DNA of 9,473 nucleotides from Alistipes sp. (GTDB lineage: Bacteria > Bacteroidota > Bacteroidia > Bacteroidales > Rikenellaceae), in contig JAFOCZ010000092.1 of the NCBI GenBank assembly GCA_017380955.1, forward strand, positions 1-9,473, in the 5' to 3' direction. Both the position numbers and the translations under genes were made by a program. Of the stretch, positions 1 to 5,918 are shown piece by piece; the first letter of the stretch is position 1; each line of letters begins with the position of its first letter. Below the pieces are notes generated by a model, which was given only the letters and a program-made list of their open reading frames with translations, was not told the DNA's origin and made no database searches.

Positions 1-502
1 AATCACTGGCTCCCAATTGCTCATAAGCCTCATCAACTATTAAACCGGCTAAACGTGTCGAAAGATCGTCTGTATTCTGACCACTTTCAGCATTCTCAAA
101 ATCCTCGAGAGTAATAACACTCTCATCCAATACTGCAAAAACTTTTTCTACACGTTTATCTGCTCCAAGAATGGCAGAGCCTTGACCCTCATCGAACTCA
201 ACAATATACAACAACTCCTCAGCATTAACCTCACCCGAACGTGTGGCATTAGCAACTGCATTGCGATGCAATGTATGCACCTTTCTAACATTAGGTCTAT
301 CACCGCTACGCGTAGAAGCGCCATAGATAAAATCCAACTCTCTATCGAGATTCGCGAGAGCCTCGTCTACACTTACCGCATATCCATTGTCATTGTTAGA
401 TACACAAACTACATCCTGATGCATCACTTCCTGATGCACATCCTTCTGGCACGACACTGCAACCATTGCAAGTGTTAGTGCAAAGATATAAATTTTCTTC
501 AT
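1..502 (-). CDS. C10 family (streptopain-like) cysteine peptidase, N-terminal part only
   Basis: Partial gene starting at ATG 502-500 and leaving the window at base 1; 167 codons are visible. The first 18 residues form a lipoprotein signal peptide (MKK, a hydrophobic run, then AVSC with Cys18 as the lipidated residue). The following QKD resembles acidic or charged surface-export signals described for Bacteroidota lipoproteins. Residues about 40-60 (GYAVSVDEALANLD) and 97-130 (LLYIVEF, then GSAILGADKRVEKVFAVLDES) match the Spi-type propeptide of C10 peptidases, the family of SpeB and the Bacteroides fragilis and B. thetaiotaomicron C10 enzymes. The propeptide keeps the enzyme inactive until it is cleaved off. 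The catalytic Cys and His would lie beyond the left edge, so activity cannot be judged. It follows the DUF3244-like gene by 42 bases on the same strand and is probably co-transcribed with it. Alternative: a protein with only the Spi domain. Confidence 0.8.
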   Translation of the reverse strand, partial: MKKIYIFALTLAMVAVSCQKDVHQEVMHQDVVCVSNNDNGYAVSVDEALANLDRELDFIYGASTRSGDRPNVRKVHTLHRNAVANATRSGEVNAEELLYIVEFDEGQGSAILGADKRVEKVFAVLDESVITLEDFENAESGQNTDDLSTRLAGLIVDEAYEQLGASD

Positions 503-544
503 AATACGAAAATTTAAATGTTAATTAATATTGTAATTGTGTTA

Positions 545-928
545 CTATAATTCAAACTCTCCTGTATACTGACCCTCTTCAGTATCTATAGTTATATAGT
601 AGTATCCCTCATCGCCCGAGAGGAGCAAGTTTACTACACCGAAGCCGTTCACACTATTGCTCCACACCTCACCTGTTGACACGTTTGCAACCGTTACATC
701 CGAATCACCGAGATTCTCATTAAACATCACTGTCAACACTCCAGCACAATATGTTGCCTCGACATCTGACTCGACAATAGTACGAGGTTTGATATCTGGA
801 CAATCTTGCTTACTTTTCCTAATTTCAATAGTTATTGGCTCATCAAAAATAGGATTAGTTGCGAATGCTGTAACACCTACAACCAACGCAAGTAGTAGTG
901 CTACAAATTTGTAATACGATAGTTTCAT
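545..928 (-). CDS. Small secreted DUF3244-like protein
   Basis: A 127-residue protein with a Sec signal peptide (hydrophobic core about 8-20, likely type I cleavage after AFA at 21-23), leaving a mature protein of about 104 residues. The mature part is rich in beta strands. Its end, with YYYITIDTEEGQYTGEFEL at the extreme C-terminus, resembles DUF3244, a family of short secreted proteins known mainly from Bacteroidota that look like a single Ig-like or SusD/T9SS-tail-like beta sandwich. Family function is unknown. Two cysteines (43 and 61) could form a disulfide. The gene is first in a likely two-gene operon with the C10 peptidase and has a good promoter 32-62 bases upstream. By analogy with SpeB-Spi and staphopain-staphostatin layouts, it could be an inhibitor or partner of the peptidase; that is inference only. 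The start is supported by the signal peptide immediately following it. Confidence 0.75.
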   Translation of the reverse strand: MKLSYYKFVALLLALVVGVTAFATNPIFDEPITIEIRKSKQDCPDIKPRTIVESDVEATYCAGVLTVMFNENLGDSDVTVANVSTGEVWSNSVNGFGVVNLLLSGDEGYYYITIDTEEGQYTGEFEL

Positions 929-959
929 AGTAGTTAGATTTTTAGGTTTATGTTTATTG

Positions 960-990
960 CAAAATTAGCACACGACAGGCATATAACCAA
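960..990 (-). promoter_or_regulatory. Bacteroidota-type promoter for the DUF3244/C10 peptidase operon
   Basis: On the minus strand, TTG (988-990) is followed after 20 bases by TAATTTTG (960-967), a full match to the Bacteroidota sigma-ABfr pattern TTG-N19/21-TAnnTTTG. It predicts a transcript starting near 953-955 and a leader of roughly 25 bases before the ATG at 928. Confidence 0.75.
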
Positions 991-1033
991 GAAAACAATC
1001 ACACAAAAATCTTCCCACACCGATAGCCAACAC

Positions 1034-1046
1034 ATTGATATTCAAT
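1034..1046. repeat. Palindrome copy 1 (ATTGATATTCAAT), candidate operator
   Basis: A 5+5 inverted repeat with a 3-base centre. With two more bases (to 1048) it matches the copy at 1084-1098 at 14 of 15 positions, exactly 50 bases away, on the other side of the 1054-1086 hairpin. Such paired short palindromes can be protein-binding sites. The DNA is AT-rich, so chance is not excluded. Confidence 0.4.
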
Positions 1047-1053
1047 AAATTAT

Positions 1054-1086
1054 AATAGGGAGAGATTATTAAAATCTCTCCCTATT
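1054..1086 (-). terminator. Strong hairpin, probable terminator of the TPR regulator gene
   Basis: A perfect 14-bp stem (1054-1067 with 1073-1086, AATAGGGAGAGATT and its complement) with a 5-base loop lies 66 bases after the stop codon of the TPR regulator. Read on the minus strand, the tail after the stem is AT-rich (ATAATTTATTG) but lacks a clean U run. Intrinsic termination is likely but not textbook. It separates the regulator gene from the peptidase operon promoter. Confidence 0.6.
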
Positions 1087-1096
1087 GATAATCAAT
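1084..1096. repeat. Palindrome copy 2 (ATTGATAATCAAT), candidate operator
   Basis: A perfect 6+6 inverted repeat around one base, overlapping the foot of the 1054-1086 hairpin by three bases. It pairs with copy 1 at 1034-1046. See the separate finding on their arrangement. Confidence 0.4.
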
Positions 1097-1151
1097 AAGT
1101 TACACAAATAGCAATATCTTATAAAATCGCAACTAAATAGTAATCAACCAA

Positions 1152-2798
1152 TTACAACTTCCTCCCAACAACTACATTTAAAAGATGCTCATTATTTGCC
1201 TCTTTCAGTTTAGTTTTCACCTTATATTTGAGGCGTGAAACCGCAGCAGTATCAACACCTATAAGTATAGATATAGACCTGTAAGAAAAGCCTAACATAA
1301 GATACAAAACAAAACGCAACTCCTTTTCGTTGAGTTTTGGGCTACTATTGCGCAGTGCTACAAAAATATTATCGTGATTATGGTTTATAATCGCTTCAAG
1401 TTTTTCAAGATACTCTTGATTACTACGTATCAACTCTATGCAGTTATAGACTCCATTGGTTAGTTTAGACGATAATTGAGACGTATCACCATAGGTATAC
1501 AATATTTCACACATCTCGTTTATCGTAATAAAGTCATTTAGATGCAACTCTGCAAATTTCTCTTCAGATGCTAAGTTTACTTCCTTGATAGATTGTTGCA
1601 ACTCGTTGATGATAGAGACATAGTTTGCGATATCTCTATCTTGCTTTACCTTACGAAAACGAAGATACAGCAAGAGCACAAAGACCAATAATACGAACAC
1701 AACAAAAAGTATGATTGTTACACTTTTGTTGTGGCGTAGTTGCTGGCGTTCGCTCTCCAAATCATTTCTTAACAACTCTATTTGCACATTCAATACAGGT
1801 TGCTGCAATACTTCTAATATTATATCATCTTGTCGCTGTTCACTCAATGACAGATAGTACAACGCCTCGTCCAAACAATTCAGTTTCTTATATACTATAT
1901 GTGCAAGGAACTCCGCCTGGAAATAGTCATTAAAAGGGTATTCTAATGCCTTGGCGAGATACATCAAAGCACTATCTCGCGCATTAAAATGCGCTTCAAC
2001 AATGGCTTTTAAGAGATAATACTCTTGATCAAAATATTTCGCACAATCGTTCTGCTCAAACAAATCAACCAAATGGCTACACTCATCAATTTTATCAGTC
2101 AGTATATAATTTTGCGACAGTTCGATTATTATAGCACCTAATAATTTAGAATTACCAATATCCAAACACATATCAATAAGCGGAGTGAGTGTCTCGACAG
2201 ACTTCTCATACTCATTGATAATTCCATATACTTTACCAATTTTGTATAGCGTAGCAAGTTTATGATATGCAAGGTCGCAAATGTCAAAATATTTATATGC
2301 CGTTTCATACTCCATTAACGAGTTGGCAAACAAACACTCCTCGCCATATATTTCACCCTTGGCACGATGCACAACACCCGCAAGACGCGGATTGTCGACA
2401 TATGCCAGCGACTTCTCAGCCTCTATAAGGTAGTACATAGCCTCGGCATTATTCTTAGCATTTACTCGCACAAGGGCGTGTTGATACATAGCCCTCGCAC
2501 GCTCGGCGTGGTTATCGTCATAGAGATAATACTTCGCCATAGAGCGTGTGAGAGAGTCGTTATCGCTGTCGATAGCGTTATAGTAGAGCGATTCGCTATA
2601 GACAAGTTGGTAGTGCGCCCTATCGTGCTTTCCGTGCACAGTGCGCGGATTCACAGAACGCATAATCATCAGCGCCGAGTCGGGATGGTCGGCAGCGATA
2701 TCCTCGGCGTGGCGGATGAGTGCTGCGGTGTACTCGTTGGTGGTGCAACCAACAAGCAACGCAGAGCACATTGCAACGATATAGAGCAGTAGTCGCAT
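1152..2798 (-). CDS. Membrane-anchored TPR protein with C-terminal HTH (transcriptional regulator)
   Basis: A 548-residue protein. Residues 1-18 are a lipoprotein signal (LVGC, Cys18). Residues about 25-330 are helical repeats of TPR character (for example AEAMYYLIEAEKSLAYVD and ARDSALMYLAKALEYP). Residues 340-357 are charged and coiled-coil-like. Residues 359-379 form one strong membrane helix, followed by positive residues (RFRKVKQ), so the C-terminus should be cytoplasmic. After a second coiled-coil-like stretch (390-415), residues 488-532 (LNEKELRFVLYLMLGFS, then DTAAVSRLKYKVKTKLK) look like a LuxR/sigma-4-type helix-turn-helix. This plan, a periplasmic TPR sensor linked through the membrane to a DNA-binding domain, is common in Bacteroidales, where such genes often adjoin the genes they control. 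The ligand and targets are unknown. It starts 12 bases after the rarA stop, so it can be co-transcribed with rarA. Its N-terminal quarter is much richer in GC than the rest. Confidence 0.8.
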   Translation of the reverse strand: MRLLLYIVAMCSALLVGCTTNEYTAALIRHAEDIAADHPDSALMIMRSVNPRTVHGKHDRAHYQLVYSESLYYNAIDSDNDSLTRSMAKYYLYDDNHAERARAMYQHALVRVNAKNNAEAMYYLIEAEKSLAYVDNPRLAGVVHRAKGEIYGEECLFANSLMEYETAYKYFDICDLAYHKLATLYKIGKVYGIINEYEKSVETLTPLIDMCLDIGNSKLLGAIIIELSQNYILTDKIDECSHLVDLFEQNDCAKYFDQEYYLLKAIVEAHFNARDSALMYLAKALEYPFNDYFQAEFLAHIVYKKLNCLDEALYYLSLSEQRQDDIILEVLQQPVLNVQIELLRNDLESERQQLRHNKSVTIILFVVFVLLVFVLLLYLRFRKVKQDRDIANYVSIINELQQSIKEVNLASEEKFAELHLNDFITINEMCEILYTYGDTSQLSSKLTNGVYNCIELIRSNQEYLEKLEAIINHNHDNIFVALRNSSPKLNEKELRFVLYLMLGFSYRSISILIGVDTAAVSRLKYKVKTKLKEANNEHLLNVVVGRKL

Positions 2799-2810
2799 AG
2801 GCAGCAGCGG

Positions 2811-4097
2811 CTATTTATCATACTTATCGCCCCACAGAGCCTTCATACGCTCGGCGATCTTCGCCTCCTGGGCATTGCCAACGTTAGGCGTATAGAAGCG
2901 TGTACCACTGAGAGACTCGGGCAGGAACTCCTGGACAACGAAGTTACCAGCATAGTCGTGGGCATAGCGATAGTCGGCGCCATAGCCCATATCGCCCATA
3001 AGTTTTGTGGGGGCGTTGCGCAGGTGCAGAGGCACAGGGCGGTTGGTAGTGTCGCGTTCGACCATCGCAAGGGCCTTATTGATAGCGGCATATGCCGAGT
3101 TGCTCTTGGGGCTTGTCGCGAGGTATATGGTGGTCTCGGCAAGCGTGATGCGCGCCTCGGGCATACCTATCTTATGCACCGTATCGAAGCAGGCATTAGC
3201 CAAGAGTAGTGCATTGGGGTTTGCAAGGCCTATATCCTCCGATGCGGATATCACCAAGCGGCGGGCTATGAAACGTGGCTCCTCGCCGCCAGCAAGCATA
3301 CGCGCGAGGTAGTAGATGGCGGCATTAGGGTCGCTGCCGCGTATAGACTTTATGAACGCCGAGACAACATCGTAATGTTGCTCGCCCGTCTTGTCGTAGA
3401 GGGCGATATTCTGTTGCAAGCACTCCGTGACGTGCTCATCGGAGATGACGATATCGCCATCCGAAGCACCGACAAGGATATCGAGGATATTGAGCAACTT
3501 ACGCGCATCGCCACCCGAGAAGCGGAACAGCGCCTCGGTCTCGCGGACCTCGATATTACGTTTCTTGAGGTGCTCATCCGTGGTCAGCGCGCGGTCGAGG
3601 AGCGTGCCAAGTTCCGCATCGTCCATAGGCTTCAGCACATACACCTGGCAGCGGCTCAACAGCGGCGAGATAACCTCGAACGAGGGATTCTCCGTCGTAG
3701 CACCTATGAGCGTCACGACACCCTGCTCCACAGCGCCCAGCAGCGAGTCCTGCTGCGACTTGCTGAAGCGGTGAATCTCATCGATAAACAGGAATGCTGA
3801 GCGCGAACTGAAGAGGTGCTGATTCTTCGCCTTCTCGATAACCTCCCTGACATCCTTAACGCCCGACGTTACGGCAGAGAGGGTATAGAATGGGCGGTTT
3901 AGCGCCGTGGCAACGATGCGTGCCAACGTGGTCTTACCCACACCCGGAGGTCCCCACAATATAAACGATGGCACACTGCCCGTGGCGATAAACTTGCGCA
4001 GTACGCCATTATCGCCAACGAGGTGTTTCTGTCCTATATAGTCATCGAGGGTCTGAGGACGCAGACGCTCGGCCAACGGTTGTTGAGACATAACCAA
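2811..4097 (-). CDS. rarA: RarA/MgsA, AAA+ ATPase of replication-fork maintenance
   Basis: A 428-residue protein, close to the usual length (E. coli RarA is 447). RarA belongs to the clamp-loader-like AAA+ group and acts in the cytoplasm at stalled forks and at single-stranded ends. Visible motifs, in order: the N-terminal signature LAERLRPQTLDDYIGQ (8-23); Walker A GPPGVGKTT (49-57); Walker B FLFIDEIHRF (102-111); sensor 1 GATTENPSF (132-140); arginine finger in LLSRC (R149); sensor 2 GDARKLLN (196-203). The C-terminal part carries the conserved oligomerisation region, with SASEDIGLANP and PVPLHLRNAPTKLMGDMGYG. All catalytic residues are present. ATG 4097 is taken as the start; ATG 4091 (the third codon) is equally possible. 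I see no convincing promoter directly upstream, so transcription may come from the MFS gene side or from within the repeat at 4104-4260. Confidence 0.95.
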   Translation of the reverse strand: MVMSQQPLAERLRPQTLDDYIGQKHLVGDNGVLRKFIATGSVPSFILWGPPGVGKTTLARIVATALNRPFYTLSAVTSGVKDVREVIEKAKNQHLFSSRSAFLFIDEIHRFSKSQQDSLLGAVEQGVVTLIGATTENPSFEVISPLLSRCQVYVLKPMDDAELGTLLDRALTTDEHLKKRNIEVRETEALFRFSGGDARKLLNILDILVGASDGDIVISDEHVTECLQQNIALYDKTGEQHYDVVSAFIKSIRGSDPNAAIYYLARMLAGGEEPRFIARRLVISASEDIGLANPNALLLANACFDTVHKIGMPEARITLAETTIYLATSPKSNSAYAAINKALAMVERDTTNRPVPLHLRNAPTKLMGDMGYGADYRYAHDYAGNFVVQEFLPESLSGTRFYTPNVGNAQEAKIAERMKALWGDKYDK

Positions 4098-4137
4098 AGA
4101 TTAATTAGTAGTGAGGAGTGAGAAATTAGTAATAGTG

Positions 4138-4154
4138 TCATCTCTGCGAGATGA
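4138..4154. repeat. Left internal hairpin of the MITE-like element
   Basis: A perfect 7-bp stem TCATCTC/GAGATGA with loop TGC. Read on the other strand, the partner at 4204-4220 has the same layout, with two stem base pairs changed on both sides at once. There is no following U run, so it is not a terminator. Confidence 0.65.
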
Positions 4155-4203
4155 TTTTGGATAGTTATGACGTACTCCACAAATTCACAACAACACCCAA
4201 TAA

Positions 4204-4220
4204 TCGCCTCACAGAGGCGA
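4204..4220. repeat. Right internal hairpin of the MITE-like element
   Basis: A perfect 7-bp stem TCGCCTC/GAGGCGA with loop ACA (TGT on the minus strand). Compared with 4138-4154 in inverted orientation, A-T and T-A pairs are replaced by G-C and C-G, keeping the stem intact. Confidence 0.65.
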
Positions 4221-4223
4221 AAC

Positions 4224-4250
4224 ATTACTAATTACTAATTACTAATTACT
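4224..4250. repeat. 7-bp tandem repeat (ATTACTA, 3.9 copies)
   Basis: Three complete ATTACTA units and six bases of a fourth, with no mismatches, inside the right arm of the MITE-like element. The left arm has only one equivalent unit, so the array has probably expanded or contracted by slippage. Confidence 0.85.
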
Positions 4251-4264
4251 CACTCCTAATTCTC

Positions 4265-5596
4265 TTAAAAGCGTTTTGGGTCGTGCTTATAGCGGAACAG
4301 TAGCATAAACGCAACAGCCACTACAAGGGCATATCCCGCGAAGATAAACCAAGTGGTCTCCCAGCCCTCAGCAGCAAACTCGGGACGTGACACGAGGTAG
4401 CCACCCTCCCAGGTGCAGAAGTGATCTACAACCTTGCCAGCGATATAAGTACCTACCGAAGCACCGATACCATTTGTCATAAGCATAAACAATCCCTGTG
4501 CGCTACCCTGCATACTCTGTGGCGCCTCCTGCTGCACGAACATCGCTCCCGACACGTTGAAGAAGTCGAATGCCACGCCATATACCAAGCACGATGCTAT
4601 GAGCGCAATAACGCCGATGGTGGTTGTCGTAGTACCCACGCCGAAGAGTCCGAAGCGCAGCACCCACGCAAACATCGCGATGAGCATAACGTTCTTAATA
4701 CCAAAGCGGCGGAGAAAGAATGCGGTCATAAGGATGCACAAAGCCTCCGAGATCTGCGATATTGAGACAAGCATCGTAGGGTTTGACGCAAACCAATCCG
4801 AAGAGATGCTCTGGAAACTATTGATGTAGGATGTAGCATAGCCGTTGGTAATCTGCAACGACACACCCAGGAGCATCGAGAATATGAAGAACATCGCCAT
4901 AGTCTTAGACTTAAAGAGCACAAAGGCATCGAGGCCGAGGCGCTCTGCGAGGCTCTTCTTCTCGTCGCTCTTGGTGAGAGGGCACTCAGGTAATGTGAAC
5001 GAGTAAGCACCGAGTATCACACCCAACACACCACAGAGCACAAGTTGCATATATGTAAACTGCGCATTGTCGGCCAAACCAAACGACACGCTATTCACAA
5101 GCCACATCGATGCTATGAAACCCACAGTACCCAAGGTGCGGATAGGAGGGAACGCCTTCACAAAGTCCAGACCCGAGCGTGTGAGAGTGCCGAATGCCAC
5201 AGTATTAGACAAAGCAATGGTTGGCATATAGAACGCCACGCTCAAAACATAAGGTATGAATATAGGCCATATGTTTGCCACGTAGTCGGCATTTGCGGCA
5301 TTTGCCACGGCGAGGTCTGTAGCCTGAATACCGAAGTATGCAGCAACGAGCATAAAGCCTCCGGCGAGGAGGTGTGAGATACCGAGGAGTCGCTGTGGCT
5401 GCACATACTTATCGGCGATGATACCCATAATCGCAGGCATAAATATAGACACTACACCCTGTGCGACATAGAACCACGAGATGTAAGCACCGAGGCCCAC
5501 ACGTCCCAAAAACTGTCCTACACAAGTTAGGTAGGCTCCCCACACTGCAAACTGCAGAAAATTCATTACGATCAATCGTGACTTGATGTTGTTCAT
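4265..5596 (-). CDS. MFS nucleoside:H+ symporter, NupG/XapB family
   Basis: A 443-residue inner-membrane protein with about twelve hydrophobic segments and a longer hydrophilic central loop at about 203-228 (PECPLTKSDEKKSLAERLG), the usual 6+6 arrangement. The start (KSRLIVMNFLQFAVWGAYL, 5-23), IFMPAIMGIIADKY (51-64), FPPIRTLGTVGFIASMW (149-165) and YGVAFDFFNVSGAMFV (339-354) are typical of the nucleoside:proton symporter family (E. coli NupG has 418 residues). Substrates are probably nucleosides taken up by proton symport, but the exact spectrum, or another small substrate as proposed for some Bacteroidota homologues, cannot be read from sequence. It stands alone, divergent from tRNA-Gln, with rarA 167 bases downstream on the same strand. 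A perfect TATCTTTG -7 element lies upstream. Confidence 0.85.
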   Translation of the reverse strand: MNNIKSRLIVMNFLQFAVWGAYLTCVGQFLGRVGLGAYISWFYVAQGVVSIFMPAIMGIIADKYVQPQRLLGISHLLAGGFMLVAAYFGIQATDLAVANAANADYVANIWPIFIPYVLSVAFYMPTIALSNTVAFGTLTRSGLDFVKAFPPIRTLGTVGFIASMWLVNSVSFGLADNAQFTYMQLVLCGVLGVILGAYSFTLPECPLTKSDEKKSLAERLGLDAFVLFKSKTMAMFFIFSMLLGVSLQITNGYATSYINSFQSISSDWFASNPTMLVSISQISEALCILMTAFFLRRFGIKNVMLIAMFAWVLRFGLFGVGTTTTTIGVIALIASCLVYGVAFDFFNVSGAMFVQQEAPQSMQGSAQGLFMLMTNGIGASVGTYIAGKVVDHFCTWEGGYLVSRPEFAAEGWETTWFIFAGYALVVAVAFMLLFRYKHDPKRF

Positions 5597-5631
5597 AATC
5601 AGTATGTTTTATATGTTATTTTTACTCTTGA

Positions 5632-5670
5632 TTGCAAAAATCTTAACAAAGATATGAAATTTTTTTGCAA
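5632..5670. promoter_or_regulatory. TTGCAAAAA inverted repeat around the MFS -7 element, possible operator
   Basis: TTGCAAAAA (5632-5640) and its exact complement TTTTTGCAA (5662-5670) are separated by 21 bases and enclose the predicted -7 box of the MFS promoter. The position suits a repressor site. The A/T-run content makes chance similarity possible. Confidence 0.3.
5647..5654 (-). promoter_or_regulatory. -7 element of the MFS gene promoter
   Basis: TATCTTTG on the minus strand, an exact TAnnTTTG match, 51 bases before the MFS start codon. No TTG sits at the preferred 19-21 base spacing, so the promoter may be weak or activator-dependent. Confidence 0.45.
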
Positions 5671-5675
5671 AATCC

Positions 5676-5706
5676 TTTGTTATTTCAAAATATTGTTCTA
5701 CTTTTG
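5676..5706 (+). promoter_or_regulatory. Promoter of tRNA-Gln
   Basis: TTTG (5676-5679), 19 bases, then TACTTTTG (5699-5706): a full match to the Bacteroidota promoter pattern. The predicted start near 5712 is about 14 bases before the mature tRNA 5' end. Confidence 0.75.
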
Positions 5707-5725
5707 CACCGTCAAACAAAGCAAT

Positions 5726-5796
5726 TGGGCTATGGTGTAATGGTAACACTACAGATTCTGGTCCTGTCATTCTTGGTTCGAATCCAGGTAGCCCAA
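5726..5796 (+). tRNA. tRNA-Gln, anticodon CTG (reads CAG)
   Basis: A complete cloverleaf. The acceptor TGGGCTA pairs fully with TAGCCCA (5789-5795), with discriminator A5796. The D arm is GTG...CAC with GG in its loop. The anticodon arm is ACAGA-TTCTGGT-CCTGT with CTG at 5758-5760. The T arm is CTTGG-TTCGAAT-CCAGG. CCA is not encoded. The U1-A72 end pair and the anticodon identify it as glutamine. The pair at the foot of the anticodon loop (A5755 with C5763, positions 31 and 39) is a mismatch; with a TTG anticodon and T39, as I remember for relatives, it would be paired. It is transcribed alone between its own promoter and terminator. Confidence 0.95.
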
Positions 5797-5802
5797 CTTT
5801 TG

Positions 5803-5835
5803 AGAGAAATCGCAATGCGGTTTCTCTTTTTTTTT
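5803..5835 (+). terminator. Intrinsic terminator of tRNA-Gln
   Basis: An 11-bp stem (AGAGAAATCGC, 5803-5813, with 5817-5827, one T-G wobble) and loop AAT, followed directly by eight T residues (5828-5835). It begins 7 bases after the tRNA and should insulate the S46 peptidase gene from tRNA transcription. Confidence 0.92.
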
Positions 5836-5868
5836 GCTACCTACCACAATATTCTCGTTTTATTTTCG

Positions 5869-5876
5869 TATCTTTA
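5869..5876 (+). promoter_or_regulatory. Probable -7 element of the S46 peptidase promoter
   Basis: TATCTTTA, one base off TAnnTTTG, 42 bases before the ATG at 5919 and after the tRNA terminator. No clear TTG at the expected upstream spacing. Confidence 0.45.
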
Positions 5877-5918
5877 CCGAGAAAAACTATGTAAATTACA
5901 AACCATAAAACTGAATCT

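Larger units (their letters stand above)
4104..4260. repeat. MITE-like structured inverted repeat
   Basis: The 167-base gap between rarA and the MFS gene is almost filled by a symmetric element. Its ends are inverted copies: bases 4113-4133 match the complement of 4238-4258 at 19 of 21 positions (core GGAGTGAG then AATTAGTAAT). Inside each end lies a 7-bp-stem hairpin of matching design (4138-4154 and 4204-4220). The right side also carries a 7-bp tandem repeat. There is no coding potential. It could be a miniature transposable element, a mobile intergenic repeat, or a structured RNA in the MFS-rarA transcript. No clear target-site duplication is visible. Confidence 0.6.

Noticed and set aside
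182..478. Plus-strand frame opposite the C10 peptidase
   Set aside because: The minus strand encodes a signal peptide and Spi propeptide; the plus-strand product has no recognisable features.
3375..3800. Plus-strand frames opposite rarA
   Set aside because: Overlaps the conserved AAA+ motifs on the other strand; Arg/Ala/Ser-rich shadow composition.
4138..4220. Hairpins downstream of the MFS gene as intrinsic terminators
   Set aside because: Stems are only 7 bp and neither strand has a U run after them; better explained as parts of the inverted repeat element.
4224..4250. Tandem repeats as a CRISPR array
   Set aside because: Units are 7 bp and contiguous, without spacers; no cas genes in the window.
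5609..5815. Minus-strand reading frame of 68 codons across the tRNA region (VGLPGFEPRMTGPE)
   Set aside because: It is the antisense of tRNA-Gln; this peptide-like pattern is a well-known artefact of tRNA genes.
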